Shown here in pieces: positions 20,405 through 31,229 of a stretch of DNA of 64,000 bases. Source of the DNA: Cliona cf. orientalis (taxonomy: Eukaryota; Porifera; Demospongiae; Clionaida; Clionaidae). The first letter of the stretch is position 1. Every line of letters starts with the position of its first letter. The position numbers were made by a program, and so were the translations under genes. Location: positions 8,429,000 to 8,492,999 of the forward strand of contig OZ005691.1 in NCBI GenBank assembly GCA_963930775.1, read 5' to 3'. Under the pieces are notes generated by a model. That model saw nothing but the letters and a program-made list of their open reading frames with translations. It made no database searches and was not told the DNA's origin.

Positions 20405-23400
20405 CTTTGAGATACAATTCCTGAACCATTTCCAATGCTCCAGCTGCTTTATTGAACCACAATGCATTGGCTACAATCATCCACGAGGGACTTGGATGAT
20501 GGTCAATGATGTAATCAGCACGGGCTGTGTTCACCTGTCCCCTGCGGTACTGCTGCTTGGAGCGTGGGATGTGAAGGAATAAGAGAACAAACTCCATGTT
20601 CACCTGAACGCTATCGAGGACAGCAGTGAGATTATCGACCGTCAATGTGGGCTCTGTATGACGGGTGAGTATGTGTGGAGGTGGACATGTGCACAGATGT
20701 GGTCAGTGTGAGCATCAGTGTAATCAACAAATGCACTGCTACATACCCAATGTACATCACTGCAGGCATGAATTTGCTGTATAATGTATGCATGATCTAC
20801 ATTCCAATACACACACATCCCACACCCACATGTACCTGGAGCCTTCTGAATGTATTCATTTGCTGCTCTAAGGGCATTCTCTTCTTCAAAGTAGTGTAGC
20901 CACCCTCCAAGAACCCCCCATCCAATCATAGAGTAGGGGCTGACATTCATCCAGTAGTAGATATATTCCTCTTGCTGCTGCTCTTCATCTTTGCTGTGTT
21001 CTCTGATCTTCCCCCTAACACGCTGTGGTATACTGAGGCAGTCCATCAGCCTGTCCATGTCCACCACATGCTTTAGTACAGTGGACAGATTGCTGTGAGT
21101 GAGTGTAGTGTCTGTGGGGGAAATGTGAAGGACACATTAAAGAATGCTCAATAACAGAGGTGCACCCTATGATAAATAGGTAGTAATGAGATTCCTGGTT
21201 CCCATCAGCTGTGCATAATATTATAATTAAATCTACAGCCTAAAATGAATCGGCTTTGGTGAGGCTCAATGTTATTATTCTACTATGAATGTGGTCAATA
21301 TTTTTCCATTAAAAATTTTAATTATCAGCTGTGGTAGACAATGGAATGTCAACAGCATTGCATGTGGGTGGGTGGGGAGTGGAGCTATAGATACATGTAC
21401 ACACGTATTGCTAAAAAGAAAGATTTTTGCTCCTCATCCTATGTAATATTGTATTCAGTGGGAGGTTATTTGATTTGTATGAAATTTATTATAGCTGAGT
21501 AACACATGTAAACATGATGGTCTGTATCAATAATACATGTATGCATAAAAGCAGCATCAAAATCTCAATGCAGGTGGGGATAAGAAACTACTTTACCCAG
21601 AAAAACAAAAGATGCTTGACCATAAGAGCCGATGCCATCTATACATAACACAGTTGAACTGGAGAATAATTCACATTATTATGAATTACAATACAAACAT
21701 GTATCAAACCTAATCACACCACACACATGTCACATGTTCACATGTATTCCTACAAATATTTTGGCACTAATTTGTATAGATATGATATTATTCAGACTGT
21801 CCCTTGTGGATTTTCCATGCATAATGTGGTGTAGTGTAGTATGAATCATAATCATTATCATGTACATACCAGTCAGCTCCTCAGCGTAGTGAAGTATACT
21901 GTCTGCTCGTTCTGCTTTATTGTAGTGATAAAGCATGTCGATCAGTCTCCTCCAGCTGGCGAGAGGGTCTCGTAGCAGCCATTCCCTCACTCCAGCTCTC
22001 AGTCTATCATCATCACCGGAAAACTGCTTCGTTATTTCATTAAATTTGCATTTGGGGAGGCGAAGTATGTCCCGACCAATTGTCCACCAGTCTATTCCAT
22101 TGAGAGCGCTGGTGATGTTGTCGACAGTGAGAGCTGTGGCATTAGAGTGAACATATAGGATAAAGCTACACTAGCTGCACTGGAGTTCACGTGAAACACA
22201 CTTTCACTGATCATAATCACATGATTACGTTCGCTAATATTTTATAATTTGTAAAAAAATCATAAGGTTATTTGCTTGTTATAATAGTTATTGTATGCTC
22301 CTCTGTCTACATACATAATCATTAACAGTTTATACACAGCACATGCACGTAAATTTCATGGTAAAATCAATAAAATTGACCACAACATTTTTTATAAACC
22401 ACAAGCAACAGTCTGTGGTGTACTACTGGTGGTAATTGTACATGACCATATTATCGTTCCTACAGAATGCTCCACTCCCCACCCCTCAACGTAGTCAAGA
22501 GTAGGGCTAGCGGGAGATATGTGTATCTATAGAGTGGTACAGTAGTCCACCTAATTCAAATCTGCTTATAGTCTAATTCAAATTCTTATAGATTCCCTAC
22601 ATGATAGAGCTAATACATATAATATTATTTGAACTGGTATTTTCGCTTAATTAGAAGAATTGCAGCCAGCTTCAGCATACAAAAGTGAACACAGATCACT
22701 TGCAGCCGGGTCACTACAAACCTGCTTGAGATGTGAAACTATGAGTATCAGCTACCTAAATAACTCTTGAAATAATTCTAAAGCTTTATAATGCTCCACA
22801 AAGAAGCATAGCAGAGTCTCAGTAATATTATTACTCTCTTCTAGTGGATCTCCACATCTCAAATATTTTTCATGGATTTCGAGATTCGATTATGTGGACT
22901 ACACTGTACTTGTATCCAGAAGGCTCTCTCATCTCATATTGACTGATCTGTTGTCAATGGAGATTTCTGCTAAGGCATGCGGTGGCGACCATACAGGGTG
23001 GTGGGGGGGGGGGGGGGGGGGGAGGGGGAGGAGGGGTGGGCTCCATGTAGCCTGTTGTTAGTATTTCTTTTCACTACTAGGCAAATAGGTCTAGTCCAAA
23101 TAGAATTTTGATCACGGAAACCGATTAATCCTCCCCCCCCATATACATGCATGCACTGCCATCTATATTCCGTGGCTGTCAATTCAAAATTAATGTAGCT
23201 AACTTCTCAAATTGCTTAAATATTGAGGGGGAAAGGATAAACTGATAATTATTGTTAATTAATGATCACCATCAGATTCTCCGACAATATTAATCAAAAC
23301 CAAGGACCTAACAATGCCACTTAATGGGATCCCGATCGCAGCATAGGGTGATTACATTTGTTGTGACTCATGTAAATGATGTGTTCATAGTTGAAGCCGT

Positions 23401-23707
23401 TCAAGATTTAAATTAATCACATAGGGGTGTAGCTACAACAAAATTTATGAGTATAAATTAATTCAGTCAATAGATATTAAAGCATGCAGTCAATCTCACC
23501 TAGTTTGTAGCCTTTGTCGATTTCTTTTTGTATTCTCTTTCGCTGGTGCTTTGGTAATCTTTTTAGGTAGTCTTGAAAGTAGCGTAGCTTCTTCCACTTG
23601 TTGGTGTGTCGCGGCAGGCGCTGGCTAGCCGCGGTGATCTCGCCGTCACTCGGAGAAGCTTCATCGAAGTCGTCATCTTCTCTCCCAGAGCTACTGGCCT
23701 CCGCCAT
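20405..23707 (-). CDS. Death-domain-like gene B (four exons recognised)
   Basis: Exons 23707-23500, 22133-21870, 21111-20836 and 20653-20405 have consensus donors and acceptors, all joining in phase 1. Exon 1 encodes MAEASSSGRE with an acidic stretch, then the basic QRLPRHTNKWKKLRYFQDYL. Exons 2-4 each encode one death-fold-like module of 83-92 residues beginning LTVDN/LTHSN. Their conserved helix residues include WWTIGRDILRLP, WLLRDPLASWRRLI, GGWLHYFEEENALRAANEYI and ALWFNKAAGALEMVQELYLK. Exon 4 can also read through its donor to a stop at 20073. Symmetric phase-1 exons fit domain duplication by exon shuffling. Death domains act as intracellular homotypic adaptors in apoptosis and NLR signalling. 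The module identity rests on pattern, so domain family confidence is moderate. The 3' end is unresolved. Confidence 0.65.
21608..21800. repeat. Downstream flank of death-gene duplication
   Basis: 'gatgcttgaccataagagcc', 'gccatctatacataacaca', 'ttcacattattatgaattac' and 'gtattcctacaaat' match 9083-9250 in order. The match continues through exon 2 (21870-22133 versus 9723-9986). This shows that the two genes share more than exons. In copy A the homology is interrupted by the element at 9260-9626. Confidence 0.7.
23003..23022. repeat. Homopolymer, 20 G
   Basis: A run of 20 G with imperfect G-rich flanks (ggtggtg before, agggggagg after), lying in the intergenic/intronic part of gene B. Its length is unreliable in assemblies. 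Confidence 0.8.
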
Positions 23708-23991
23708 AGCTACCGTGACTGTGACACAACTTGCTGGTTTGATCGATTGCCGGGAGTTGAGTGGCTAGCTAGAGCACGTACTGAGTTCACTGGATAAGTT
23801 TTATAGGTATCGTTTCGTCGGTGAATTGAGATTTCAGTCCAGCACAGTAAACCACAACTAGTCTAACTGGGTACGGGTGTACGTGTAGTCTCGTCCTCCA
23901 GGGTCCGGGTGGGGTCTGGGGACAAGTGTACGTGTCACGCTCAAAGCCACAACGATTACGTCATAGTCGCGAGCGCTTTAGCTATTATGCA

Positions 23992-24003
23992 TGCGCATGC
24001 GCA
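23992..24003. promoter_or_regulatory. NRF1-type palindrome upstream of gene B
   Basis: TGCGCATGCGCA followed by 'gtaaatcaataag', 285 bp upstream of the ATG at 23707. It is the paralogous counterpart of 11324-11335. Confidence 0.45.
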
Positions 24004-24044
24004 GTAAATCAATAAGTTTGCACACAGACAAGCTATGGCTATAC

Positions 24045-25090
24045 TTGTTTTGTCTTGTTGTTGAGGAGGCCTTAGATTGTCTCTTGACCTTCACATCTTC
24101 AGGCAGATTGTTGCAAATCAAATGATAAACAAAGTAGCCTCATCCCAAGTCTCCAGGTCCCTGATGTTTTTCTACTCACGCAAAACAAAGGATGACATTG
24201 TATAAGTCATGATATGCACACGATCATTCATTAATTTTAAATCAAGTTGAATATCAGCTATATACTGAAGGTGTGCTGACAGGTTCAAGCACGCCATGCA
24301 ATAACATTGCTAGGATACACACCAGCGGAGGAGGTGATGTGAGAGAAGACAGTCAACAGTAGCTGTGCAGTGATGGCCACTGATGCCGTGGGTGGGTTAG
24401 GCTGTGAGGTGTTTAGCTATTTCAGGATTCACAGTGCTCAAGAGGAGGCAAATTTGATTCCAATAATTACAGTATCACACTTCGATCTGCCTGGGGTGGG
24501 GGTGCACTGGGCTCACTTCTGAACAGGCAGCAGCTACCCAATGGCAAGTGGTTGAAGCTATCTTCAAAATTTAATGGCCCAGAATATAATATTACATATT
24601 ATACCACGGCCAACCTAAGTAGAGCACATAATTATTGTAATAATAACATTAATATCGACACAAAATATTGCTCACAACACAACAATGATCATAACAGAAT
24701 GGTCACGAGTGAATGAGGGCAAAAAAACAATGAATAATACATTGCAATGCTATTCACCAAATAAACGACGTTTTAACTCGACTTTAAGTTTTACTGGAAG
24801 GGGAAGAGTGTCAACATTGCTAGTACTCTTCAGCCAAGTTGATAACTTTTCCAGACACAGATTTTGAAGGTTGATCTCTGCAGCAAAGAACCAATAATAA
24901 GATAAATCATGGCCAGTACCTGTATACATGCATGAAACAGTGCTATAGTGTTCCATACACTGTCAATATATAGACAAGCATTGCATGAACGACAATTAAA
25001 TTCCACTTTCTTTTACACATTCTCCATTCCTCATACCATAATAATACTATTATAGCACGAAACTTTCAAGGGATAGCTTATGCATTAAAT
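24045..25090. repeat. Segmental duplication, copy C
   Basis: Collinear with 11400-13330: 'gaggaggccttagatt', 'cttcaggcagattgttgcaa', 'caaaggatgacattgtataa', 'gctaggatacacaccagcgg', 'cagtcaacagtagctgtgca', the SOCS-like exon, and 'attatagcacgaaactttca'. Several internal deletions make it shorter than copy A. Confidence 0.7.
24750..24919 (-). CDS. SOCS-box-like terminal exon, copy C
   Basis: The frame after the acceptor (tatacag) reads GTGHDLSYYWFFAAEINLQN, LCLEKLSTWLKS and DTLPLPVKLKVELKRRLFGE, then a stop. Relative to copy B there is a one-base length difference between acceptor and YWFF, so the acceptor phase here would be 1 rather than 2. Upstream partner exons are not identified. Confidence 0.35.
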
Positions 25091-25412
25091 TTTATAAATC
25101 TGGAGGAAGCAGTAAAATACAGCCCTATATGGTGCAGAATATCCTAAAGCTATAGTATGAGTAGTGCCTAGTGTACATGTAGGTGTCGGAAGCAACTGGA
25201 AGGTGAGGGGGGTAGGGTGAGGTAACAGTGCGTACACAAATTTATAACCACGACCACCAATAATATTAACGGGAAATGAGTTCGGCTGAATTTAGCGAGC
25301 AAAAGTAGCAGGGGCGACTGTAGGGCAGATAGAAGCTACTGACAACTCGAGTACCGATGAAAGCTGTCTACTTTCCTGTCATATAGACAGGTAAGATCAG
25401 CTTATTCTATGG

Positions 25413-26335
25413 CATGAACCCTTGACCATCTCCCCAGTAGATGCACAGTGTAATGGTGCATGTGGTAAAAGGTCGTCAATAGAATGCGTACTCATCGATC
25501 GATGCTCGCCCCAGAAATCATGGAGATGGCTAGTCTGGCGTATAGCTGACCCTTACAGGAAGAGGAGGGTCTGGTCTAAACCTATACTATGCTTGTGCAG
25601 GACAGTCAGAATCTGACTGTCCCCACAAGGATGCAAATGTAGGTGATAAAATAAACTGCCAACCACTATGACGTAAACATAGGCGCGTGCGAGAGCGAGA
25701 GTATGCACGGGCTTGCCCTGTGCGTGTGTGCATGGCAATGATGTGTTTGCTGAGTGTGGTTGATACATACTTTATACACGCCGTACTGTAGTGACTAATT
25801 ACATTCCTTCTGCACAAGCATAGTAGCTATAGGCTTTAGACCAGACCCTCCTCTTCCTGCGAGGGTCGGCTACGCCAGACTAGGAGATGGCATCTAAGAT
25901 CGACTCTCAACCTTGATAGCGACAAGTTTCGATGCTTCAATCACAGAGACGAACTCAACAGCACAGTATTCCTTCCGAACTTCAGGTTGGTCACACTGCT
26001 GCAGTCACGCGCGGGCCAGCCGGCGCCCCTTGTGACAGTAATGCGTGCTATATATAGCGCAAGACTAGCTTTATTTATCCACGGCATTACGTAAGCCAAG
26101 AAAACACGTGAAGTTCAACCAATAGTACTTCTCAGAGAAAGTAGCGCTCAGCTTGTAATGTATTCGCTGGATACACGCGTAAGATACTCTACATATTTAC
26201 TGATTTTCAAGTCCCAGAAAGGCTCCAGTGAGGCCCTAGATTTTTTTCTCATAGGTTGCATCATAATTTCATCATAGATTACATTACAATTACCTCATAA
26301 CCACAGAAAAGTAAATTGCTACTGGGGAGATAATA
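25413..26335. repeat. Dispersed repeat R, copy 3
   Basis: Matches the interior of the 16310-17636 element from 'gaacccttgaccatctcccc' through 'gcgtgctat..atagcgcaag', 'ctagctttatttatccac' and 'gtaatgtattcgctggat' to 'ctcataaccacagaaaagta'. It lacks the terminal repeats of that element and is split by the MITE at 25531-25882. Confidence 0.65.
25531..25882. mobile_element. 352-bp MITE with 9-bp target duplication
   Basis: Inverted ends TAGTCTGGCGTA and TACGCCAGACTA extend, imperfectly, for about 70 bp (gaagaggagggtctggtct / agaccagaccctcctcttc). GGAGATGGC flanks both sides (25522-25530, 25883-25891), and the uninterrupted target is seen in the paralogous repeat near 16490. The 9-bp duplication fits a MULE-type mechanism. 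Non-coding. Confidence 0.8.
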
Positions 26336-26339
26336 ATCT

Positions 26340-28097
26340 AAAAGTGGGTGTGGCCGGACATGAAAAGTGGTGGGGGGGGGGGGGCATAGCTATATGTGAT
26401 GCCCATGGTGTAGTAACAGCTATACAAGGACACCAGTGCCAGGGTTAGCTACGTAGCAGTTCCTTAGAGGATCTTAAAATTAATTGCCAGCTTTTTAATG
26501 TTGCATACCACCCAAATTTCAGTGTGTGCAATAATGTTATTAAACAGCTGAGAGAGAGGACCTGGAGAGTAGCTACTGAACAGTGAGGTACTATGCTTTG
26601 CAGGTAAGTTGTCTAGGAAGTTAGGGAATGGCACCTGTCTCTGTCACTATAATATATATTGAAAGCCTCTGCAGTATTAAGCACTTGAGAGCCACTGTCT
26701 ATTTACCCTTTCCACTGGACAACTGACTTGCAAAACACAGTACATGATGCACTAGATTATGGATAGTTACCAGGAAGATAAGCTATATGGTATACATACG
26801 TTTTATCTATAGCAGCCTCGGCTGTATATTTTAACTATCTACTGTGCAGGGACTAAAATTCAAACATGAATTTTAATTACACATATTATAGGCTCATTAG
26901 TGGCTAACATACTACAAGTCAGTTACAGGATGGGCTCTACACTACCCATCCTGTAACATGCTGCAGTTCACTGTCAGTATGTTACTATAATGCTGCAGGG
27001 ACCCAGGGACTATCAAGTGTGATCAGTAGTGGTCAGGCAAGGTCGGAGTGTTTCCTACAGCCTCATGCTATAGTGAGTTATGGTCAGGAGCTGATTAGAT
27101 AACAGGTTGATATGTGTGCACATGTACTATTCCACACACAATGGCATATCAGTATAAACCAAAATCCTCTGTTCGTGTACTACACAAAATCAACAGAGTA
27201 ATAAGATAAATTTCACTCAGTCTAGTACTTCTTTTGTACACGTCCAAAAGTTAATTAACCCTTTCACGGGCAAGGGAGCAATTTTGCACCACACGTGGTA
27301 TTGATTGAATGGGCAAGGGAGCATTTCTGCACCATCAGCAAATGGCCGTTTTTATCGACTCGCTCGACCAGAAAGTGTATGCCAACGGTAAAATCACTTC
27401 ATATTCATGGTCACTTGGTCCTTTTCTAACTCTAAACCAAGTGACATAGCTATACTGCTTACCTTTGCACCAAAAAAGCGCCGTCTGATAGTCACACTCG
27501 ATCGCCATTGTACACTATACCGTTCACGCATATGGCACTGTGTACTGTTGCTATTACAGCAGGTCATGACCTGAAGCCACAAAGAGGTAAGGGAAGGCCC
27601 ATAGAGACCTCAAACAAGAGAAATGACTATGAATATGCTTATACTGCCTGCTGGCTCTTGTTGCTGAATGAGCAAAAATAGCTAAAATCCCCGCCCAATG
27701 GGTGTGACATAGAGTATTAAGTCAGCAAAGGTCGGACAACGTGAATAATCGGACGGTGCTCCAGAGCGAGGTCGAAGGCATCCAGTCACTTCAAGGGTAT
27801 CAGGGGTTAGTATGACTAGTCAGTAACTAGCACAAGAGTAGAAGAGTCTCACCTCCTCTCAGGGTAGTTTCTAGCCAGCTTTGAACCAGTAGTCCGAATT
27901 TCATGGAATATCGGCCTGATTCAACCAAACTACGGTCGGCCTCTCTCTCGGCGCGATGCCACCGACTCTCTTCGAGTCAATTCCACGCAGACATAGGCCG
28001 GACCCTCCAGCAGCCAAGTCATGACTTATGAGCCCCGCCCACTAACACTTCCGGTGTCACAGTATATTTGCCACCCCAGGAAATCTGGCACCCCCAT
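26340..28097. other. Non-coding stretch with scattered repeats
   Basis: This holds a 13-G run (26372-26384), a hairpin at 26922-26957 (GTTACAGGATGGG, 10-nt loop, CCCATCCTGTAAC) and the second copy of the 8556 repeat (27028-27118). At 27255 a TTAACCCTTTCACGGGC sequence begins that resembles a piggyBac terminus and is followed by two direct copies of GGGCAAGGGAGCA(a/t)TT. No matching right end and no convincing coding exon were found. Confidence 0.4.
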
Positions 28098-28297
28098 NNN
28101 NNNNNNNNNNNNNNNNNNNNNNNNNNNNNNNNNNNNNNNNNNNNNNNNNNNNNNNNNNNNNNNNNNNNNNNNNNNNNNNNNNNNNNNNNNNNNNNNNNNN
28201 NNNNNNNNNNNNNNNNNNNNNNNNNNNNNNNNNNNNNNNNNNNNNNNNNNNNNNNNNNNNNNNNNNNNNNNNNNNNNNNNNNNNNNNNNNNNNNNNN
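28098..28297. other. Assembly gap (200 N)
   Basis: Exactly 200 N. The true length and content are unknown; ORFs running through it are meaningless. Confidence 0.95.
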
Positions 28298-28607
28298 ATT
28301 GTAGGTGTTGAATGCAGCTTAAGAGGCTAGAGCGACTGCATGCACTACAGCTGTACTGAGCTCCACCTGCTCCTTCATGAGAGCCTTTGGTTCAGAGGCT
28401 GGCATCTCAGAGATGACAGCCTCTGAATCAAATCAACCGCACTCTCATTACCACACACACTACACATGAACATCTCTAGCTGGCACTCCTACAAAATTAC
28501 ATCATCATTAAATCACAAAAATTCCAATGAGTGCCCTTTCTCAAGGTCACACAACAATCACATGATCACCTCAGCCAACCAGATCTCAGATCAGTATTAA
28601 TTTTTGT

Positions 28608-28868
28608 GGGACAGTGTTGTTAAATTTTTGTGGGATATTGTCCTACATAGCTAGAGTACCATTATTAACTTTTGTGGGACACTGTCCTGCATAGATCTAG
28701 AGTATCATCATTACTTCTCATGGGATACTGTCCTACATTAAGTATTAATTTAGTCTTTGTGGGATACTGTCTTCCATAGAGTATACCATCGTGGGACAGT
28801 GTCTGACCATCATTTTGTGGGACACTGTCCTGCATAGAATATCGATTACTTTTTGTGGGACAGTGTCC
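28608..28868. repeat. Array of eight GGGACACTGTCC-like palindromes
   Basis: Eight 12-mers start at 28608, 28632, 28676, 28722, 28761, 28793, 28819 and 28857. All are variants of GGG-A-(C/T)-A-(C/G/T)-T-GTCC, usually preceded by TTTTGTG and often followed by TGCATAGA. The core GGACACTGTCC is palindromic apart from its centre. Spacing varies from 24 to 46 bp, so the core is better conserved than the unit length. It could be a minisatellite or a cluster of protein-binding sites. Confidence 0.65.
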
Positions 28869-29260
28869 TGTATCCATATAGAGTGTAGGCAATCACACTT
28901 ACATGAATGAACAACTCCAATGTTTGCATGGTACCATCTCGACGTTCTCCCTCTGCATACATTATTATATAGGAAGTGATTCAGGAGACATAACCTTAAA
29001 CTTAATGCAACACTGTTTAATATGGATTCTGAAAATAATAATGGAGTATAATAATATACTATTATATCCACATTATCCCATGTAACATCAACACATACTT
29101 GTGGTATTATAAAATTATTGTACAAAAAAGCTACAAACTTGATTGCTCATGATACAAAAGTATTAGCTATAGCTAATAATAGTATACAAAAAGTAAAGAC
29201 TCAGTTCCTTTCCGATGCTCAAGGAGAGTTCTCACGAATCGTCTCAGCCAGTAATGGATT

Positions 29261-29544
29261 TTACTCTTTAACAGCATCAACAAGTGCCGATTTGGTGGGC
29301 CTAGGATTGATCTGTTGGAGCCACTCACTCAGCATCTCTCGGAGACAGTCATTAGGAATACCTCTACATCGAGTTTCAATTGCGGTAAGACGTCCGTGAT
29401 TGAGTGGCAGCATAAGCCCTATGTTCATCCACTGGCTATTCACTGGCCGAAGAATTCTCAGCATCATAGGCAGAGTAGGCGAATTGTCAGACATGGTATT
29501 TGCTGCTGAAGAAGCTCTAGATGAGCCATGTGCACTTCCTTCAC
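29261..29544 (-). CDS. Terminal exon with a death-domain-like module
   Basis: After an acceptor at 29546-29545, a phase-1 exon encodes a Ser/Ala-rich linker, then MLRILRPVNSQWMNIGLMLP, LTAIETRCRG, CLREMLSEWLQQ and PTKSALVDAVKE, ending in TAA. The W-x-x-I-G ... L-x-x-I-E ... C-L-x-E-M-L-x-x-W-L ... L-V-x-A order is typical of death domains in sponge NLR/adaptor proteins. No upstream exon was identified; it may belong to a gene whose remainder is lost, or lies towards 31 kb on the minus strand. Confidence 0.5.
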
Positions 29545-29869
29545 CTCCAAGTATTATAATGATAAGTTAAACCTAATAAACTACTACATTATTTATTATT
29601 ACAGCAGTCAATTCTGATATTCTTGTTATTAAGAAATTTCTTTATGCATTAATAATAATGATATGATTCATGATAGATGAATAAACCCTGAAATTGTAAC
29701 CTATTGAGCTCTGTAGAGCACATAGCCAGTACACACATTGTGCAATCTGTAGGTACAAAGATGGTAAATGCTAGTTCCTGTGCATTATATTTTACTATGC
29801 CGGTTAGTTGTGCAAATGAGCAGAAGCACATGGCTTGCATGCATTATACATTGAGTAGGATTTATCAAT

Positions 29870-30090
29870 AGGCATTGCTCTGGTGGCCAACAAAATGGCA
29901 CTATTTGGGACACTCATGGAGCATCCCCCTCGATTTGAAGTGCACTGAGCCAGTTTTTCGCCAAATTCAATGGATTCGTTGTGCTTATGAGTCGCTCAGG
30001 TGCCTAAATCTCAAAATATGGCGATTTTTTTGTGCTCACCACGACAACAACACCATCAATTACTTTTAATTACTCCTTGCGCATGTGCAC
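29870..30090. repeat. Dispersed repeat H, copy 2
   Basis: Contains 'ggtggccaacaaaa', 'gagccagtttttcgcc', 'atgagtcgctcaggtgcct', 'tatggcgattttttt' and 'ttgcgcatgtgcacgg' in the same order as 8240-8530. Confidence 0.6.
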
Positions 30091-30216
30091 GGAATACCCA
30101 CTTCATAGCTACATGAAAACATGATAAACTGTACACACACTATAGGCTGGAAATTATCAACCTTGATAATCTGAGGGTGCATAGAGTACATTAGTTATAA
30201 TAATAGTTATGCATAA

Positions 30217-30343
30217 TAGTTAGACACTATTAAATCTTACTAATAGGAGGTTTCTATGTGATTTAAGAAGGCTGAAGGCCGGGTTCTACTGAGCTCTGAG
30301 GTCTCCTAAATCACGTAGAAACTGACTAAACAGTGTCTAACTA
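30217..30343. mobile_element. 127-bp TIR element or hairpin
   Basis: Ends TAGTTAGACACT / AGTGTCTAACTA with additional inner pairing (ggtttctatgtgattta / taaatcacgtagaaac). There is no coding sequence; it looks like a short MITE. Confidence 0.5.
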
Positions 30344-30509
30344 CTTAATTAGATCCTATAGTATAGCAACAATACCCAAATTTAAAACTTCTATACAAAT
30401 GCCAAGTAGCTAACATAATATATTATAGCTATAGGCAACAATTTATCAGTTTTGTTATGGAGCTTACAAGGCTTTTTATGGGGTTTTTTTGAAGGACAGA
30501 TACCGCAGT

Positions 30510-30724
30510 TTAACCAATCAGATCACTTAATTTGTTACAAGTAGGATCTAATTCATCACAATAATTAGGTGGAAACAGTGGATCTATTGTCCAGCCTCCT
30601 GAAGTAACTCCTGTCATGGGAATATCCAGTCTAATCTGTTCTGACTCAAACTCTATTGGCTGACTGTAGCTAGCGGCTTGCCAGTTTATTTTCGCTTGTT
30701 GGGGGTGCGAACAAATTTACTTGT
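30510..30724 (-). CDS. Orphan terminal coding exon, unknown protein
   Basis: A minus-strand frame runs 71 codons from a possible 'catag' acceptor to TAA. It includes KFVRTPNKRKINWQAASYSQ, EQIRLDIPMTGVTSGGWTID and PNYCDELDPTCNKLSDLIG. Amino-acid composition and absence of stops suggest real coding sequence. It does not resemble a family I know. It lies about 500 bp from the divergent start of the NIDO gene. Confidence 0.35.
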
Positions 30725-30943
30725 CTATGTGAGATCTACTGAGATTGCTGGTGAATTGGCTTCATCTACTGGCAAATGAAATCATGCATGGATCATCGAG
30801 GTAACTGTAAGCAAATAATGGTATATCTTTTGAACAAAACCTTATTAGCAAAATGCACAAGTTGAACCTTAGATAGTATCATTTATAGCCTGTTGGTACC
30901 TTGTTGAAGCTTTACCGATCGACGATGGAGATAGTAGAGCCCG

Positions 30944-30945
<2 letters not shown>

Positions 30946-30985
<40 letters not shown>
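30946..30985. repeat. (CA)20 microsatellite
   Basis: Forty bases of uninterrupted CA repeat, likely polymorphic in length. Confidence 0.9.
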
Positions 30986-30986
<1 letters not shown>

Positions 30987-31229
30987 GTAAGTGCTGTAAC
31001 CCCCTGGTGCATGCGCCGAGGGATAATGATCGAGTAACTGCTACAATAATTATGAATGAATGCTATCAAAAATAAACACGGAAAACCTTGTGACTAGCAT
31101 AATTGTTATGAATATTGTCATTTAAAAAGTGAATGTAATTTAGCTGTAGACTCGGCCAAACAAGCTTGACAGTAGGCTGGCTTGTAGCTATGGAACAATA
31201 GAACAATGGTAACACTAAAGATTCACAGA

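Noticed and set aside
28021..28311. ORFs running through the N block
   Set aside because: They exist only because N codons are read as open; no information about the gap content.
28608..28868. CRISPR-like array
   Set aside because: Regularly recurring short palindromes suggested it at first, but spacers vary from about 12 to 34 bp, are themselves similar in places, and the genome is eukaryotic.
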